Positions 1-11,580 of a stretch of 64,000 nucleotides of DNA are shown here, piece by piece (the stretch's first letter is position 1; each line of letters opens with the position of its first letter). The DNA comes from Adenanthera pavonina (lineage: Eukaryota > Streptophyta > Magnoliopsida > Fabales > Fabaceae): positions 38,519,001 through 38,583,000 of the forward strand of contig JAIVEN010000002.1 of NCBI GenBank assembly GCA_026686845.1, in the 5' to 3' direction. The notes beneath the pieces are model-generated. The model was not told the origin of the DNA and ran no database searches. It saw only the letters and a program-made list of their open reading frames with translations. The position numbers and the translations under genes are program-made.

Positions 1-1076
1 ATAGTGTGAAAGATATGCTCAAGATGTTCATTTTCAAGCTCTTTTCCTGGCTGAATGTTGAGAGCATGTCTTGACACTAGAACTTGCCCATGCACAACCT
101 CTGTAATCTCCATGTTAGAATCATCAGTTAGAGGGGGAGTAGAACCACCCTTCTTAACTTCCTCATCACTACTACTAGCTACATCATCATTCTTAAGCAA
201 GATCATAGTCCTTTTATTTCGATATTAAGAAGCAATTTGACTAAAACCTTGACATTTAAAACATTTAACTTTTGAAGACGAATTAGAAGAAGATGGTTTA
301 GAATCAATTTTACCTTTCGAAGTAGAGGGTTGCACCTTCATCTTTTTCTCCTCCTTTAGCTTGGTCTCTCCCTTAGGCTTAAAAGGGAATCTTGTCTTCT
401 TGCTTAAGCCTCCAAAGGCCTTCAAATTTTCCTTAGCTTTCAAGTTCTTTTCCACTTTGATGGCTTTATGTAATAACTCCTCCATATGAAGGTAGTTTTG
501 CATCTCAACCTCAGCAACAATCTCTAGATTCAATCCTCCAAGGAACCATACAATTGTTTACTTGGGATCTTCTTCCACTTTTGCCTTAATTATGGCAATC
601 TCCATTTCTTGATGATATTCTTCAACACACAAGGATCTTTGTTTGAATTTTTGGAGCTCTGTATGAGCATCCCTAAAATAATGATTAGGGACATGTCTCT
701 TTCTCATGATGGCCTTCATTTCATTCCAAGTCCAAACTGGACCTTTATCTCTGCGTCTTCTGGTTGTAAGTAATTGGTCTCACCAAATGCTTGCATAATC
801 TGTAAATTCCACCGTAGCCAATTTCATTTTGCTCTCCTCTAAATAAGAATGGCACTCAAAGACATGCTCCATTTTTCTTTCCTATTCAAAATATGCAACG
901 GGGTTTGCTTTTCCTTGAAAGAAAGAGATTTTCATCTTTATGTTACCAAGAGGATCCTTTTCATGAAATAATGCTTCCTTTTTATGATCTTTATCTTACC
1001 TGATTCATTTTCATCTTTACTCATCATATTTCTATTTTGGCCTCTTTTTGAATTGGAATATGATTCCATGCCATAT
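1..1076 (-). pseudogene. Ty3/gypsy gag, decayed, runs off left edge
   Basis: Gag (capsid and nucleocapsid) of a Ty3/gypsy retrotransposon read on the minus strand. Recognisable pieces in order are a capsid segment reading FTDYASIWWDQLLTTRRRR, then WTWNEMKAIMRKRHVPNHYF, VEEYHQEMEIAIIKAKVEEDP, FLGGLNLEIVAEVEMQNYLH, a Lys-rich linker, and a zinc knuckle beginning CFKCQGF near 250. The longest open piece is 225-533 (102 codons). The knuckle is broken: the His is Gln and the last Cys is Tyr, with a stop just before it. Beyond it the reading continues to SRHALNIQPGKELENEHLEHIFHT at the window edge, which is the usual lead-in to the protease. Several in-frame stops make it dead. The family assignment rests on motif order; the lineage is not fixed. 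Confidence 0.8.
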
Positions 1077-2441
1077 AATCTTGTATTTAACCTCTTAAAT
1101 TACTCATAGATAGATTTGATGAACAACTTAAGATTAACTTTACCTTCATCACTAGACAAGATTTCTACCTAAAATTGTTAGTGCAAACAAAGGAAAAGAA
1201 AGTAATGAAACCTCACACACACTTCTCACGTATTTACACTCAAGGATAATGGGCAAATTCCTCTTGTGTTTCACACACAAAATGTGGCTTTTAAAATGAT
1301 GCAAATCACTCTTGCCTTTTTTCCACTCGCTGCTTTGTTTAGTGTTCTTAATTCAAATCTAGCAATTCAAAAGGGAGAGCTATGTAAAAATAAATGGCAA
1401 TCACAAAGCTAAAGCCCAAAATTCAAGCTTCAAAGAATCAGATTTGGGGCCTACAAATCAACAAAAATTTGTGAATAAAATGACACTAAAAGGGGTGGAA
1501 CACATGCAGCATTGATTAGGAAAGAAATTGAACAAATATGAATGAGAGTGATTCTAGAGAAGTAGAGTGAAAAAAAAACAAGAAAGAAAGGAAAGGGACA
1601 AAATCTAGATAGCCAACAAACAAAGCAAGAAAATCACAATGGACAATATAGGAAACTAAGCAAGAAGAGAAAAGGAAGGTAAAAATAGTAGAGGAAAAAG
1701 GATACAAGTTTCAGCATAATGATAAATTAGGAAACAAAATAAGGAAACAAGATTAAGAAAGTAGCAATCTACACAAGAGTTTGAAATTTGCAATCAAGTT
1801 TGTTAAACTTAGTAATTTCCAATGTAACTTAAAAAGCAAGAATAGCAAAAGAACAACGTTTTTCCAACTTGCAGTCAACTCAATAAAATAGGAAACTTTA
1901 TGAAATTAGGAAAGCAAGCAATCAACCAAGAGAGATTCTATCTTGACCATTAAGTACCAATATTTGATATAATAAATCTAAAAGGTCTAGCACTGAAATT
2001 TTTTTTTCTTCCTTTTTTTGTTTTCTTGAGCTATTTATCTCTTTGTTTTTTTTAATAGTAGCCTATTTTTTTCAAATTTTTTTAATAACTAGATACACAC
2101 GAGACTCAAACTTTCTCGACAATACTGAAAATTGCAATAAATATAAAATGCAAATTTTTTTATAATAAAATCAAATTTGGATAAAAGGCTGAATCTAGAA
2201 AAAGATCACAACTTTAATACCAAGAAAGAAGAACAAGTCATCAGGAAGAGATGATCCAATAAAAGATAGCAAGAACAAACAAATTATGAAGATGCCACAC
2301 ATAAGAGACATGAACGAAGAATAATCATGCCACAAAAACACAAAAGAAGCACAAGAATGAGACAACAAATCTGCACAAAGGAAAGAAGGGATGAAATAGC
2401 AAGATAGGAAGAGAAGAGACCAATCTTGATACTAGCAAATT
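1077..2441 (-). other. Non-coding leader of the minus-strand gypsy element
   Basis: This 1.4-kb stretch lies between the primer site and gag of the minus-strand element. It is A-rich on the plus strand and has no credible coding sequence; the short open frame at 1516-1707 is low-complexity and has no gag or pol similarity. A long 5' leader is normal for plant gypsy elements. I see no nested insertion with clear ends in it. Confidence 0.5.
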
Positions 2442-2457
2442 GGAGCTTTGATACCAA
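2442..2457 (-). promoter_or_regulatory. Primer binding site (initiator-Met tRNA type)
   Basis: Read on the minus strand this is TTGGTATCAAAGCTCC, one base off the usual plant TGGTATCAGAGC complement of the initiator-Met tRNA 3' end. It directly follows the LTR end CTATCA, which fixes the LTR boundary at 2459 and the minus orientation of the element. Confidence 0.75.
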
Positions 2458-2458
2458 A

Positions 2459-3130
2459 TGATAGAAAACCAGTGTAGAACTTGTCTCATGAACCTTTAAT
2501 CGAATTAGGATACATAGGGATCATGCTAAGATACGAAATAACAACAAAACACTAAGAACATGTTAAACAAACAGAAACGAGAAAAAAAGAAGAATGCACA
2601 AATAAGAGGAATAGAAGTTATTGGTCAAGAAGTAAGACCCCAAGAAAACTTTTTCTCAAAACCTTGGCTAAGGACACTACAAAGAAAAGACTACTCTCTT
2701 TGATATGTCATGGAGTCTCTCAAACTCACCAAGTGAACAAGAAAACTCACAAAGTTTTAGTGAAAAACACACTGTTCATTGATATGAAAATTTCAAGTAC
2801 AAAAGTGATGTTTTTATAGGAAAAGAAAGCAAAAATCCAAGGCCAAATTTGCTAAAAATAATTCAGATCCTAAATCTCTTAGAATGGCACCACCTTACAC
2901 AAAAATAAGACTAGATACATGCTGAATAAGTGACTCCCAAATATAGGAAATAAAATCATATTTGAAAAGATCCTCAATCAGCACCTAATTTGTTTTTTAA
3001 GAAAAGTCTAGAATTTCCTTCCTAAATAAATAAGGAAACTTATTGACCATAGGCCTTATTTCTTTATTAAAAATAAAAAAATGAAAATTAAAAATTAATC
3101 CTAAAAAGATGCCTCCTTTAAAAGTCACAT
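2459..3130 (-). repeat. LTR of the minus-strand gypsy element (upper boundary approximate)
   Basis: The downstream end on the minus strand is clear: TGATAG on the plus strand at 2459 (CTATCA on the minus strand) abuts the primer site. A TATA box lies inside. The other end is uncertain: a polypurine-like AAAGGAGG occurs near 3112-3120 on the minus strand, right after the pol tail, but no clear TG start follows it, so the LTR could also extend into the pol tail. The coding DNA on both sides of this single LTR belongs to gypsy elements. Confidence 0.55.
2811..2818 (-). promoter_or_regulatory. TATA box of the minus-strand LTR
   Basis: The minus strand reads CCTATAAAAACATC here, about 350 bases inside the LTR from the primer-site end. 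A TATA box at this distance from the LTR 3' end is the normal layout for an LTR promoter. Confidence 0.5.
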
Positions 3131-3147
3131 GAGAAGAATATGTTATT

Positions 3148-3474
3148 TTAAGTGAGTTCCTCCAATTGGGCTCCTCTTGATGGGCTTGAATATGAATGTT
3201 GTATGTAAGTGAGGATGACTACACCTTTAATTTTATTTTGGGCTGCAACATGTCTTGAAAAGATAGGCTCTTGCTCAATTAGTCCTTGGATTACTCCATT
3301 AAGGGCTTGCTTCATTACTTTAACCCTTGCTCTAGTCATAAGGCCAGTAATTCCTTGCAATGGATCTTGCATGTTCCAAATTTGGGCTCCTTGTTCAATC
3401 ACTCGATCATGCCATCCATGTCCACCAAGCTCTTGAAACTCCTCCCCCTTGACAAGCTTAGCTCGTGCTCCATC
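3148..3474 (-). pseudogene. Ty3/gypsy pol C-terminal tail
   Basis: About 108 open codons on the minus strand. The segment GITGLMTRARVKVMKQALNG matches the Gly-Pro-x-Thr-Arg-Ala-Arg tail that ends the polyprotein of many plant Ty3/gypsy elements, after integrase; here the Pro is Leu. It is cut off upstream at about 3475, where the inverted-repeat element begins. The apparent start Met at 3510 lies in that neighbouring element and is not the true start. Its place upstream of the LTR whose other side is gag suggests two elements sharing one LTR. Confidence 0.6.
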
Positions 3475-3484
3475 ATAAAATATA

Positions 3485-3857
3485 TCAAAAAAATGTGAAA
3501 ATTGCCACAAAAGAATTGCAAATAATAATATGATGAAATCTTACATTCGAGCATGCCTCTATAACTAAAAACAATCTCATAGTGGTGAGAAAAGACTCAC
3601 ATAATATGGATTTTATGTAGATCTCATCATAAACCCAGACAATCACAGTCAAAAGTATGACGTGCCACAATTTTAGGACTCTACATTATCATGCTAACTA
3701 TGAAAAAATCTAGCCCCATATATTTTAAATAATATTTATTTCCATATATATGTTTTTATTTTTTAAAATTTGATGATAAATATGGAAATAAAAGTCATAT
3801 AAATATATATTTCTAAAAAAATAAAGATTTGATTGTTTAGATCTACATCAATTATTA
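3485..3857. repeat. Left half of an inverted/tandem repeat element split by the gypsy insertion
   Basis: Bases 3505-3650 read in reverse complement resemble 30385-30510 (shared blocks such as AAATCCATATTAT, TTTTTAGTTAT and GTAAGATTTCA). Bases 3660-3857 resemble 30210-30420 in direct orientation (shared CATGCTAACTAT, AAAAAATCTAGCCCCA, ATAATATTTATTTCC, AGATTTGATTGT). The intact ancestor would be a foldback- or MITE-like unit with inverted ends and a tandemly repeated ~270-bp core. No coding sequence is visible. Confidence 0.55.
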
Positions 3858-6366
3858 TGTAACAACCCTTACTATACTATCCTAGATTTTGTCTTGGACT
3901 AACAAGAAGTATACTTAATGATATGTGCAGGATCTGAGGAACCAGGATGGAGGAAGAGAAATAGGAGGCAAAACTACTTCACGCCACAACCTAAATAGGG
4001 GATGCTGCAGTAAACAAGCTAAAACTTCGATAAATTTTTCAGACAGACCGAAGGGTCTTACGCCACAATGAACTTATCACCTACCATGGCACCAGACTTT
4101 GAACTCTGATAAATTTGAAGCATTTCAGTCAATGGAAGCAAAAGAGAATGAGAGAAAGATGGAGATTATTTTCATATTCAAGAGGTTTCAATCTTGGCTA
4201 GCAAGTGATCCCTAACTTTCTTTTCTCTCTTTTCTCTTTGGTTTTAGGATGAAATCCATGGGAGTATGCTATATTTTGGATTAGCTGAGGTTTCTACTGA
4301 TTAAAATGTGTATAAATGGAATATTGAAGTGTGGTTTTGTTAATGATGCTTGGGTACAAGTTTTAGAGGAGTATATATGATTTGGCTTAAACCCTAGCTT
4401 TATAATAGTTGAGGGATCATGAAATCTGAAATGTATAAGATTGGTTATGATTTGAATCCCTAATTGGAGCTCATTGATGCATGAAAATGTTTTCAGAACC
4501 TTGGGATAAGCATAATTGGTTGAGTTATGACTTTGATTAGGTTATGTTAATTGCAAATGTTATGGTATTGTAGTGTTTTAATTGTTTGATCGATGGTGAT
4601 TTGACTCATGTTCGATGTTAAGATGGTGGATTTAGTCTCTGTGTGTGGTGTTGACAACTTTAGGTAACTGAGTGTGTGTTTATATGTTATTTGTTGATTG
4701 TATTTATATGTGTATATATATATATGTGCATGTTCTTGTTTATACCATAATATTATTATGTGTGTGTATAATTTTTCTACATATCGTACTATGCACACGG
4801 CTATATGCAGTATGGACTTATATTCCCTAGCATTATATTAATCTCATAGCATGCTAGCATGACATTAATAAATATGATAATGATTCTGTAGTGATATACA
4901 CGTGTTGACATGGCATAAATATAATCACCACATAATATTATAAGGAATGGTGGATTGGGTGGTGAGGATGAGATATGACATGATGACATATGTTATGGTG
5001 AAATAAGGAAGGAATCCCTACTACTAAATCCTCTTCCATGACCTGGAGAGCTAAGCGGTAGTGAACTACACCTTCCTCAAATCACTACCAATTTGCGGTG
5101 GTCTAGGGGAAGGAGAGCCATGGCCTAAGGATTAATGTTACCTTTGGTCGGGTCCACTAGTATAAGGTGAACTTGGTGATGTCTCGGAATCAGTCTTCAT
5201 CGACTGTTGGAAAGGAATCACCTATTGGAAATGTCTTGTTATGACATTAGCCTGTGGTTCCAGCCGTGTATGAGCTAGACATGCATTCTATAACATTTTG
5301 CATTGTATTGCACCATATGCATACTTGTGTAGATAAATGATATAGGTTGCCTATGTTTGTGTCCCTATATACTGAGACTTTGTCTTATACTCCTTTCATG
5401 ACTAACATTTTAGGTGAAGACTCTGTTATTAGTTCGAAGAAGATAAAGGAGTCATAGTCTCTCGAACATTAGGAATATCCATGTCAATGATAGTGTGTGT
5501 GTTGTCATTGTATATATTATGCCAAGTAGGATAATAAGTTTGTGATTAACATGAGAATAACAATAATGTAGTACTAATGGATGTAGAATGTTGATGATGA
5601 TGAATAACATGTGATGATATCGATGATGATGTGGTATGGTTATATTCATTAATGGTTGTATGTGTGTGACGATGATGTGGACCCTAGTATGGGTCATTAT
5701 TGTTAGAGCAAGTGTTTGTGCATCAAAATGGCCATGTAAGTAAGCCCAAAATGGTTTTAGGCCTAGTATGTGTGTTTTGGGCTATAGCTTATTATTTAGA
5801 ACTGGAGTTTAAGGGGGTTAATTATTGGAGGAGTGGTTCCTTTGAGATGAAACCTTCTTGAACAAGTTGGTTATACCAAACAGGACCTGTGTGGATAGTC
5901 CATAGTGGTTAAATTACCTTTGGTGGCAATTAGACTGCTTAAGGTATGAGTTTTTGGTGTCGGGTGTCCAAAATTTCCATATGAAGATGGATTGAGATGA
6001 AACTAGTGTCCATGGATAGATTGAGACAAAATTGACTTATAGAAGTTGGAATCAGGTCAATTGGAGATTAGAGTACAAAGCTATGTGCATAAAAAATTTA
6101 TGCCAAAAATTAGCAAATTATTGATATGGTATCAGCAAGAGGTGCTGCAGCACTAATAGTTTGGCTGGGGTACCAAGTGCTACTGCCTTTCTCATGTCGT
6201 AGCAGTACTGTAATAGCCACGGCACCAACCTATTCTACCTCTCTAAGGCTGGCATGGTACTGTAGCCGCCATGGCACCATAACTTTAGTTGCTTGTTGCA
6301 TTTTGTTTTACTAGTTTTTTTTAAGTTTAGGTGATGTATGGGGGTATAATAGTGTAGGTCATTACA
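3858..6366 (+). repeat. 5' LTR of the gypsy element (2509 bp)
   Basis: It begins TGTAACAACC and ends CATTACA, followed by a Met primer site. It aligns along its length with the three blocks of the 3' LTR. A TATA-like TATAAATG lies at 4311-4318 and has a counterpart near 12041 in the other LTR. A GC-richer segment at 6126-6290 repeats a GTACTGTAGC..CCATGGCACC phrase. The short open frames inside are chance frames. Confidence 0.85.
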
Positions 6367-6369
6367 TTT

Positions 6370-6382
6370 TGGTATCAGAGCA
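6370..6382 (+). promoter_or_regulatory. Primer binding site of the gypsy element
   Basis: TGGTATCAGAGCA three bases after the LTR end is the standard complement of the plant initiator-Met tRNA 3' end, where minus-strand synthesis starts. Confidence 0.9.
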
Positions 6383-6513
6383 ATGGTTCAGGCCATTGTT
6401 TCTACATGTGGTAAAACTTGGCACAATTTCATTTGCATAGACTTGTATATTCCCATTGCAATACTAGTCCAAAGTCATATAACTAACATGCTATTATTTA
6501 TGTATAGAAAAGG

Positions 6514-7738
6514 ATGTCTCGCAGGGGAAGAAAGAGCAATAGCAATATGATAAGGTAGATGCATGAGATGTTAGCAAGTCTAATGACCGAGTGAATACCC
6601 AGGGGGAAACACTAAATAGAATGCAAGAACAATTGAACTAGCAGGGGTATGGCGATGTGAATTAAGACGTTGGCATGTATGTGGACCTGAATACTAAAAA
6701 TGATAATGATAAAGATAAGGTGAGCCTAAGAGCGCCTTGAGAGCTAAAAGGAGGAGTATTTTCTCTCGACTGAAGGACTTTTGGAAGTTCAATCCCATGG
6801 CTTTTGAAGGTGAAATGGACCTTGCAATGGCTGAAGAATAGGGAAATGAATTGGAGACCATCTTTGATGTGATGGACTGCACCTCTGAGCAAAGGGTGCA
6901 ATTGGTATTGTTTAAGTTAGAGAAAAAGGCTAAGAGGTGGTGGAGAACTATCCTACCAAGTGTTGAAGCTATAGTTGCCTAATGAATTGGGAGTAGTTCT
7001 AGTAGAGATTATTCACACATTACTTCCTTTCTACTCTGATAATGTAAAAAGAGGTTAAATTTCTAGCTTTTTAGCAGGGGAACTTGTCAAATGACAACTA
7101 CATCAACCAATTTTTGGACCTAGCTAAATATTCCATCTACTTAAACAAATCACCCTGATGATAAATGGAAGGCTTAGCATCTGTTTGAGGGAGCCCGTTC
7201 AAAAATTAAGGAGCGACTGGCGGTAGTTAAATTAATGTCCTTTGAGGACTTGTGTGAGAAGATGCATGTTCTATCCCAAAAAATATGGGAAATGGAGGAG
7301 GAAAAGAGAAACTCAATGATTCGTGCCTTTTCTCATCTAAGACCTACCAGAGGCATTAGCAAAAGAAATGGATATGGAAGTAGTAGTGGCAGTGGTGGTT
7401 CTAGTAGAGGAATAGGCCGTCATAATTGAGGTTGTATTGGCAGAGGTAGAGATAGGTTTAGTTGAGATCAGTCCAATCGAGATAGTTTGGTAGAGCAATT
7501 CTATAGAGGAGGCTTTGACCAAGGGAACTCTAGACAAAGTGAATTTATAAGAAGAGATATAATTCCCTCTCAATACAGTTCAGGTAGTACCTAAACTCCT
7601 CACACAAAATGTAAGATGAACCATGCAACCGATCATGCTTGATTCGTTACAACTATGGGAAGCCAGGACATGTTTCAAGGAATTGCCATGAACCAAGGTG
7701 TAACAATGCAATGAAGAAGCCAACAATGCCCAAATGAG
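6514..7738 (+). pseudogene. Gypsy gag, decayed
   Basis: Gag of the 3858-30136 element. The likely start is the ATG at 6514 (MSRRGRKS), just after the leader. Capsid similarity is seen around 6780-6970 (FNPMAFEGEMDL, then ELETIFDVMDCTSEQRVQLV and LEKKAKRWW), the retrotransposon-gag fold. An open piece at 7235-7429 ends in a Gly/Ser/Arg-rich linker. The zinc knuckle near 7640-7690 reads YNYGKPGHVSRNC, with the first two Cys lost (one is Tyr-flanked Arg). There are many stops and at least one frame change. The order and spacing to protease fit Tekay/Del elements. Confidence 0.75.
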
Positions 7739-7744
7739 TCTTTG

Positions 7745-8120
7745 CCATCTCCCGACAGGAGGTGAATGTTGTACCTAATCTAATTCAAGGTAAACTCAAT
7801 CTTAATGGTTTCTCTATTGATGCCTTGCTTGATTCTGGTGCATCGTATTCCTTCAAATCTTTTGATTGTACTTAGAGACTGGGAATTGTGGCAATCGAGT
7901 TGCCTTTTGAATTATCGGCTTCTACACGCACAGGAGTTTCAATAAGAACTACTCAAGCTTGTTTGAATTGTATGGTTTGCTTTGAACACCGAAGCACTAC
8001 CATGGATATAATATGTTTGCCATTACAAGATATTGATGCCATTATTGGGATGGATTAGTTTGAGGTGAATAATGTTATTCTTGACTATGCTCGGAAAATT
8101 GTGTCACTGCCATATAATAT
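7745..8120 (+). pseudogene. Gypsy aspartic protease, decayed
   Basis: Retroviral-type aspartic protease that would release gag and pol proteins. The active-site motif is readable as ALLDSGASYSF near 7822-7855. The C-terminal conserved block reads LPLQDIDAIIGMD followed by a stop where the family has Trp, then FEVNNVILDYARKIVSLP. A further stop (TAG) follows FDCT. A near-duplicated ~90-bp passage (8130-8190 and 8195-8260, both with TTTGTCCTTTTTCCAAGCTGACAAG) lies just downstream and is a small tandem duplication. Confidence 0.75.
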
Positions 8121-8319
8121 CCCTAGTGTTTGAGGGGATGAAAATGTTTGTTTGTCCTTTTTCCAAGCTGACAAGCTTTTGTGAAAGGGATGCCAAGGGT
8201 TCGAGGGGATGTAAATGTTTATTTGTCCTTTTTCCAAGCTGACAAGCTTTTATGAAAGGGATGTCAAGGATTCTTGGTTTTTTTTATTCTGTTAATGTGA
8301 ATGTGGAAGGAGGAATAGA

Positions 8320-9660
8320 AATGTATCCAATTGTTTGTGAATACCTTGATGTGTTTCCAAAGGAGATTACCAGCTTACCACTACCATGAGAGTTAGAGTT
8401 GTCTATTGACTTTGTGCCTAAAACAAGTCCCATATCTAAGGCTCCATATTGAATGGCACCCTCTAATTGAAAGAACTCAAAAAGAAAATTGAAGAATTGT
8501 TGAAGAAGTTTATTAGACCAAGCATCTCGCCTTGGGGAGCTCCAATGTTGTTTGTTAAGAAGAAAGATAGCAACCTCAGGTTGTGCATTGATTACAGGCA
8601 GTTATATCGGGTGACTATAAAGAATAAATATCCTTTTCCTCGTATCAATGACTTGATTGATCAATTGGTCGGTGCCTCGGTCTTCTCTAAAATTGATTTG
8701 AGGTCGAGATACCATCAACTTCAAGTGCATGCAGAGGATGTGCCCAAGATAGCTTTTAGAACTCGATATGAGCATTTTAAGTCCCTCGTGATGCCTTTTG
8801 AGTTGACCAATGCCTGGTAATCTTCATGGATTATATGAACAGGGTATTTTGGCTGTATCTTGACAAGTTTGTGGTAGAGTTCATTAATGATATTCTGATA
8901 TATTCTAAGAGTGAGAAGGAGCATGAGCTTCATCTCTGGATTGTACTGCAAGTGTTGTGGGATCACCAACTGTATGCCAAACTTAGTAAATGTGAGTTTT
9001 GGCTACGGGAGGTGAAATTTCTAGGTCATATAATTTCTGAAGAAGGTGTAATGGTGGATCTCAGCAAGGTAGAAATAGCGTTAAATTGGGAAAGGCCTCA
9101 ATCAGTGACCAAAATTCATAGCTTTCTAGGATTGGCTGGCTACTACCGAAGGTTCATTAAAGGATTCTCTCAACTTGTTATGCCATTGACTAGGCTAACC
9201 CGTAAGCATAGACCTTTCATTTGGGATGATAAGTGTGAGAGAGCATTCCAAGAACTGAAGGTTCGTCTAACATCTACCCTAGTGTTGATTATCCCTAACC
9301 TATTCAAGCCATTCAAAGTTTATACAGATGACTCTAAGAAGGGTTTAGGGTGTGTGTTGATGTAATAGGGGAGAGTTAAGGCATATGTGTCAAGGCAATT
9401 GAAGTCTCATTAGGAGAACTATCCTACTCATGACCTTGAGCTAGTGGCTGTAGTGTTTGCCTTAAAGTTATGGCGGTATCATCTCTATGGCACTCAGTTC
9501 GACGAGTTCAATGATTACAAGAGCATGAAATATCTTTTTGATAAAAAAGAGTTGAATATGAGGCAAAGACGATAGGTAGAATTCTTGAAGGACTATGAAT
9601 TTGCTTTCAAGTATCATCCTAGGAAAGCCAATGTAGTGGAGGATGCCCTAAGTAAGAAGT
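8320..9660 (+). pseudogene. Gypsy reverse transcriptase and RNase H, decayed
   Basis: RT motifs in order: ELLKKFIRPSISPWGAP, LCIDYRQL, YPFPRINDLIDQL, FSKIDLRSRYHQL, KIAFRTRYEHF, then after a stop and frame change at about 8818, FINDILIYS, LGHIISEEG and FLGLAGYYRRF. The catalytic F-x-D-D box reads F-I-N-D, so the first Asp is replaced by Asn; the upstream catalytic Asp in SKIDL is kept. The RNase H part (VYTDDSKKGLGCVLM, HDLELVAVVFALKLWRYHLYG, YHPRKANVVEDALSKK) continues through stops at 9363 and 9412 and ends at about 9658. Confidence 0.85.
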
Positions 9661-9844
9661 TGATCCATATAACCACCATGATGATGAAGGAATAACAGTT
9701 ACTAAAAAGCCCAAGAGATGTGAAGTTATCTATTAATGCACACCCCAGAGTTCTAGTAGTGGGATCTATTAATGTGTCAAGTGATTTGTTGAGAAACATT
9801 AAAAGGAATACAATGTTGATATTTTGAGATTTGATTAGTGAATT

Positions 9845-10150
9845 TGGAAGCAAGTGATGCAGTTTTCATGATAGCTCACTTTATGGTTCAAATAATTAAT
9901 TACTCATTACTTACCTATCTGTTCATTATACCTAGATTTTACTACACATTTTTATATGTATTATTTAAAAAAAAAGAATTCCTTAATTTACATGAAGTCA
10001 TTAACTCCTTATCATATTATCCCAAAATTCAGATCACTCTCATTTTTAGGGTTTATTCTGAAAACTATAAAGCTTAAACGATTCACTAAAAACAAATTTA
10101 AACAATTAAAATTTTAAAATTTTTACCCAAATGCTTAGCATAGTTGGAGG
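9845..10150. other. AT-rich insert between RNase H and integrase
   Basis: Upstream sequence still reads as the RNase H-integrase linker and downstream sequence resumes the linker (DGIIWYHGWICVPN). The ~300 bp between are much more AT-rich than the flanks and encode nothing recognisable. It looks like a small insertion. I could not identify terminal repeats or a target duplication, so its type is open. Confidence 0.4.
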
Positions 10151-10189
10151 ATAACTATCTTTTAGGCATTTAAGAACGAATTGAAATGG

Positions 10190-11565
10190 TAGAAACCCAG
10201 AACTTTGGTATATGAGAGGATGGTATCATCTGGTATCACGGTTGGATTTGTGTGCCAAATGTTTCTGGGTTGTGAGAAACTATTCTGGAAGAAACTCATA
10301 AGAGCAGGTACACTATTTACCCAAGTACCACTAAGATGTACCAAGATATAAAGTAAGGGTACTGGTGGCTAGGAATGAAAAGGGACATCACAAAATATGT
10401 AGCAAGATGTCTAGTTTGTTAGAAAGTGAAGATTGAGCACCAATTACCAGCAAGTTCACTACAGCCTCTAGAAATTCCAGAGTGGAAATGAGACAGTATC
10501 TCTATGGATTTTGTGATGGGATTACCAAGGACTTCTTTAGGATATAATGCAATATGGGTGATTGTGGATGATTGACAAAGTCAGCCCATTTTCTTCCAAT
10601 TTGGGAGACCATTACCATGGAAAGGTTGGCCCAATTTTATGTGAATGAAATTGTAAGGCTATGTGGAGTTCCAATGAATATTTGTCAGACAGAGATCCTA
10701 GGTTTACATCTAAGTTCTGGAAGTCCCTTTAGAAGGCCATAGGGACAAGGTTGAATTTTAGTACTACTTATAATCCCTAATATGATGGGCAAACTAAAAG
10801 AATAATTCAAACCCTGGAAAATGTCTGCAGGCTTGTGTTCTGAAGAATAAAGGCAATTGGGAGTTGTTGGTTAAGTTTGCCTACAACAATAGCTATCATT
10901 CGAGCTTGCAAATGGCTCCTTACAAAGACTTATATGGCAGAAAGTGTAAATCATTGTTATGTTGGGTTTAACTTGGTGAACGAAGTTTATTGGGCCCGGA
11001 TATTGTGGATCAAATCTCTCAACAAATATAGAGCATTCAACAAAAACTTCTGACTACCCAAAGTTGACAAAAGAGTTATGCAGATCCAAAGAGGAGACCA
11101 TTAGAATTTGATACTGGAGATCATGTATTTTTGAAAGTCACTCCTATTACCGGTGTTGGAAGATCAATTTAAGCAAAGAGGCTCACTCCTCGATATATAG
11201 GTCCGTACCAAATCATGGAGCAAATTAGGCTAATAGCGTACCAAGTGCCGCTACCGTCTAATCTCACAGGACAACATGATATTTTCCACTTGTCTCAACT
11301 TAAGAAGTATCATCCGGATCAATCTCACATAATCAATGATGAGGAAATTCAATTGCAAGAGGATCTGACTTTTGAAGTCATGCCACTACAAATTATCAAT
11401 GTAAAGGTGAAATAGGTGAGAAATAAGAATATTAAAATAGTGAAAGTGCTGTGAAGCAGCTTGACATCAAATGACGTCATGTAGGAGACAAAAGAGTCCA
11501 TGTAAAAGAGATATCCTAAACTTTTTGATTAAGGTAAGAGTTGAAATTTCAAGTATGAAAATTTT
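10190..11565 (+). pseudogene. Gypsy integrase with chromodomain-like tail, decayed
   Basis: The zinc-binding domain is readable around 10290-10450 (ETHKSRYTIYPSTTKMYQDI, YWWLGMKRDITKYVARCLVC); the second His is Tyr. The catalytic core begins SISMDFVMGLPRTSLGYNAI with its Asp and then breaks up. Later blocks are clear: KFAYNNSYHSSLQMAPYKDL, YGRKCKSLLCWV, QKSYADPKRRPLEFDTGDHV and LTPRYIGPYQIMEQI. The open piece 11215-11415 carries HDIFHLSQLKKYHPD and VMPLQIINVKVK, then a stop, then VRNKNIKIVKVL and KRYPKLFD, which matches the C-terminal chromodomain region of Tekay/Del elements. Many stops; inactive. Confidence 0.85.
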
Positions 11566-11567
11566 TT

Positions 11568-11580
11568 AAGGAGGTGAGAA
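11568..11580 (+). promoter_or_regulatory. Polypurine tract of the gypsy element
   Basis: AAGGAGGTGAGAA lies immediately before the 3' LTR start TGTAACAACC and would prime plus-strand synthesis. Confidence 0.7.

Noticed and set aside
6126..6314. 62-codon plus-strand frame
   Set aside because: It lies inside the gypsy 5' LTR, has no protein similarity and is not kept in the 3' LTR.
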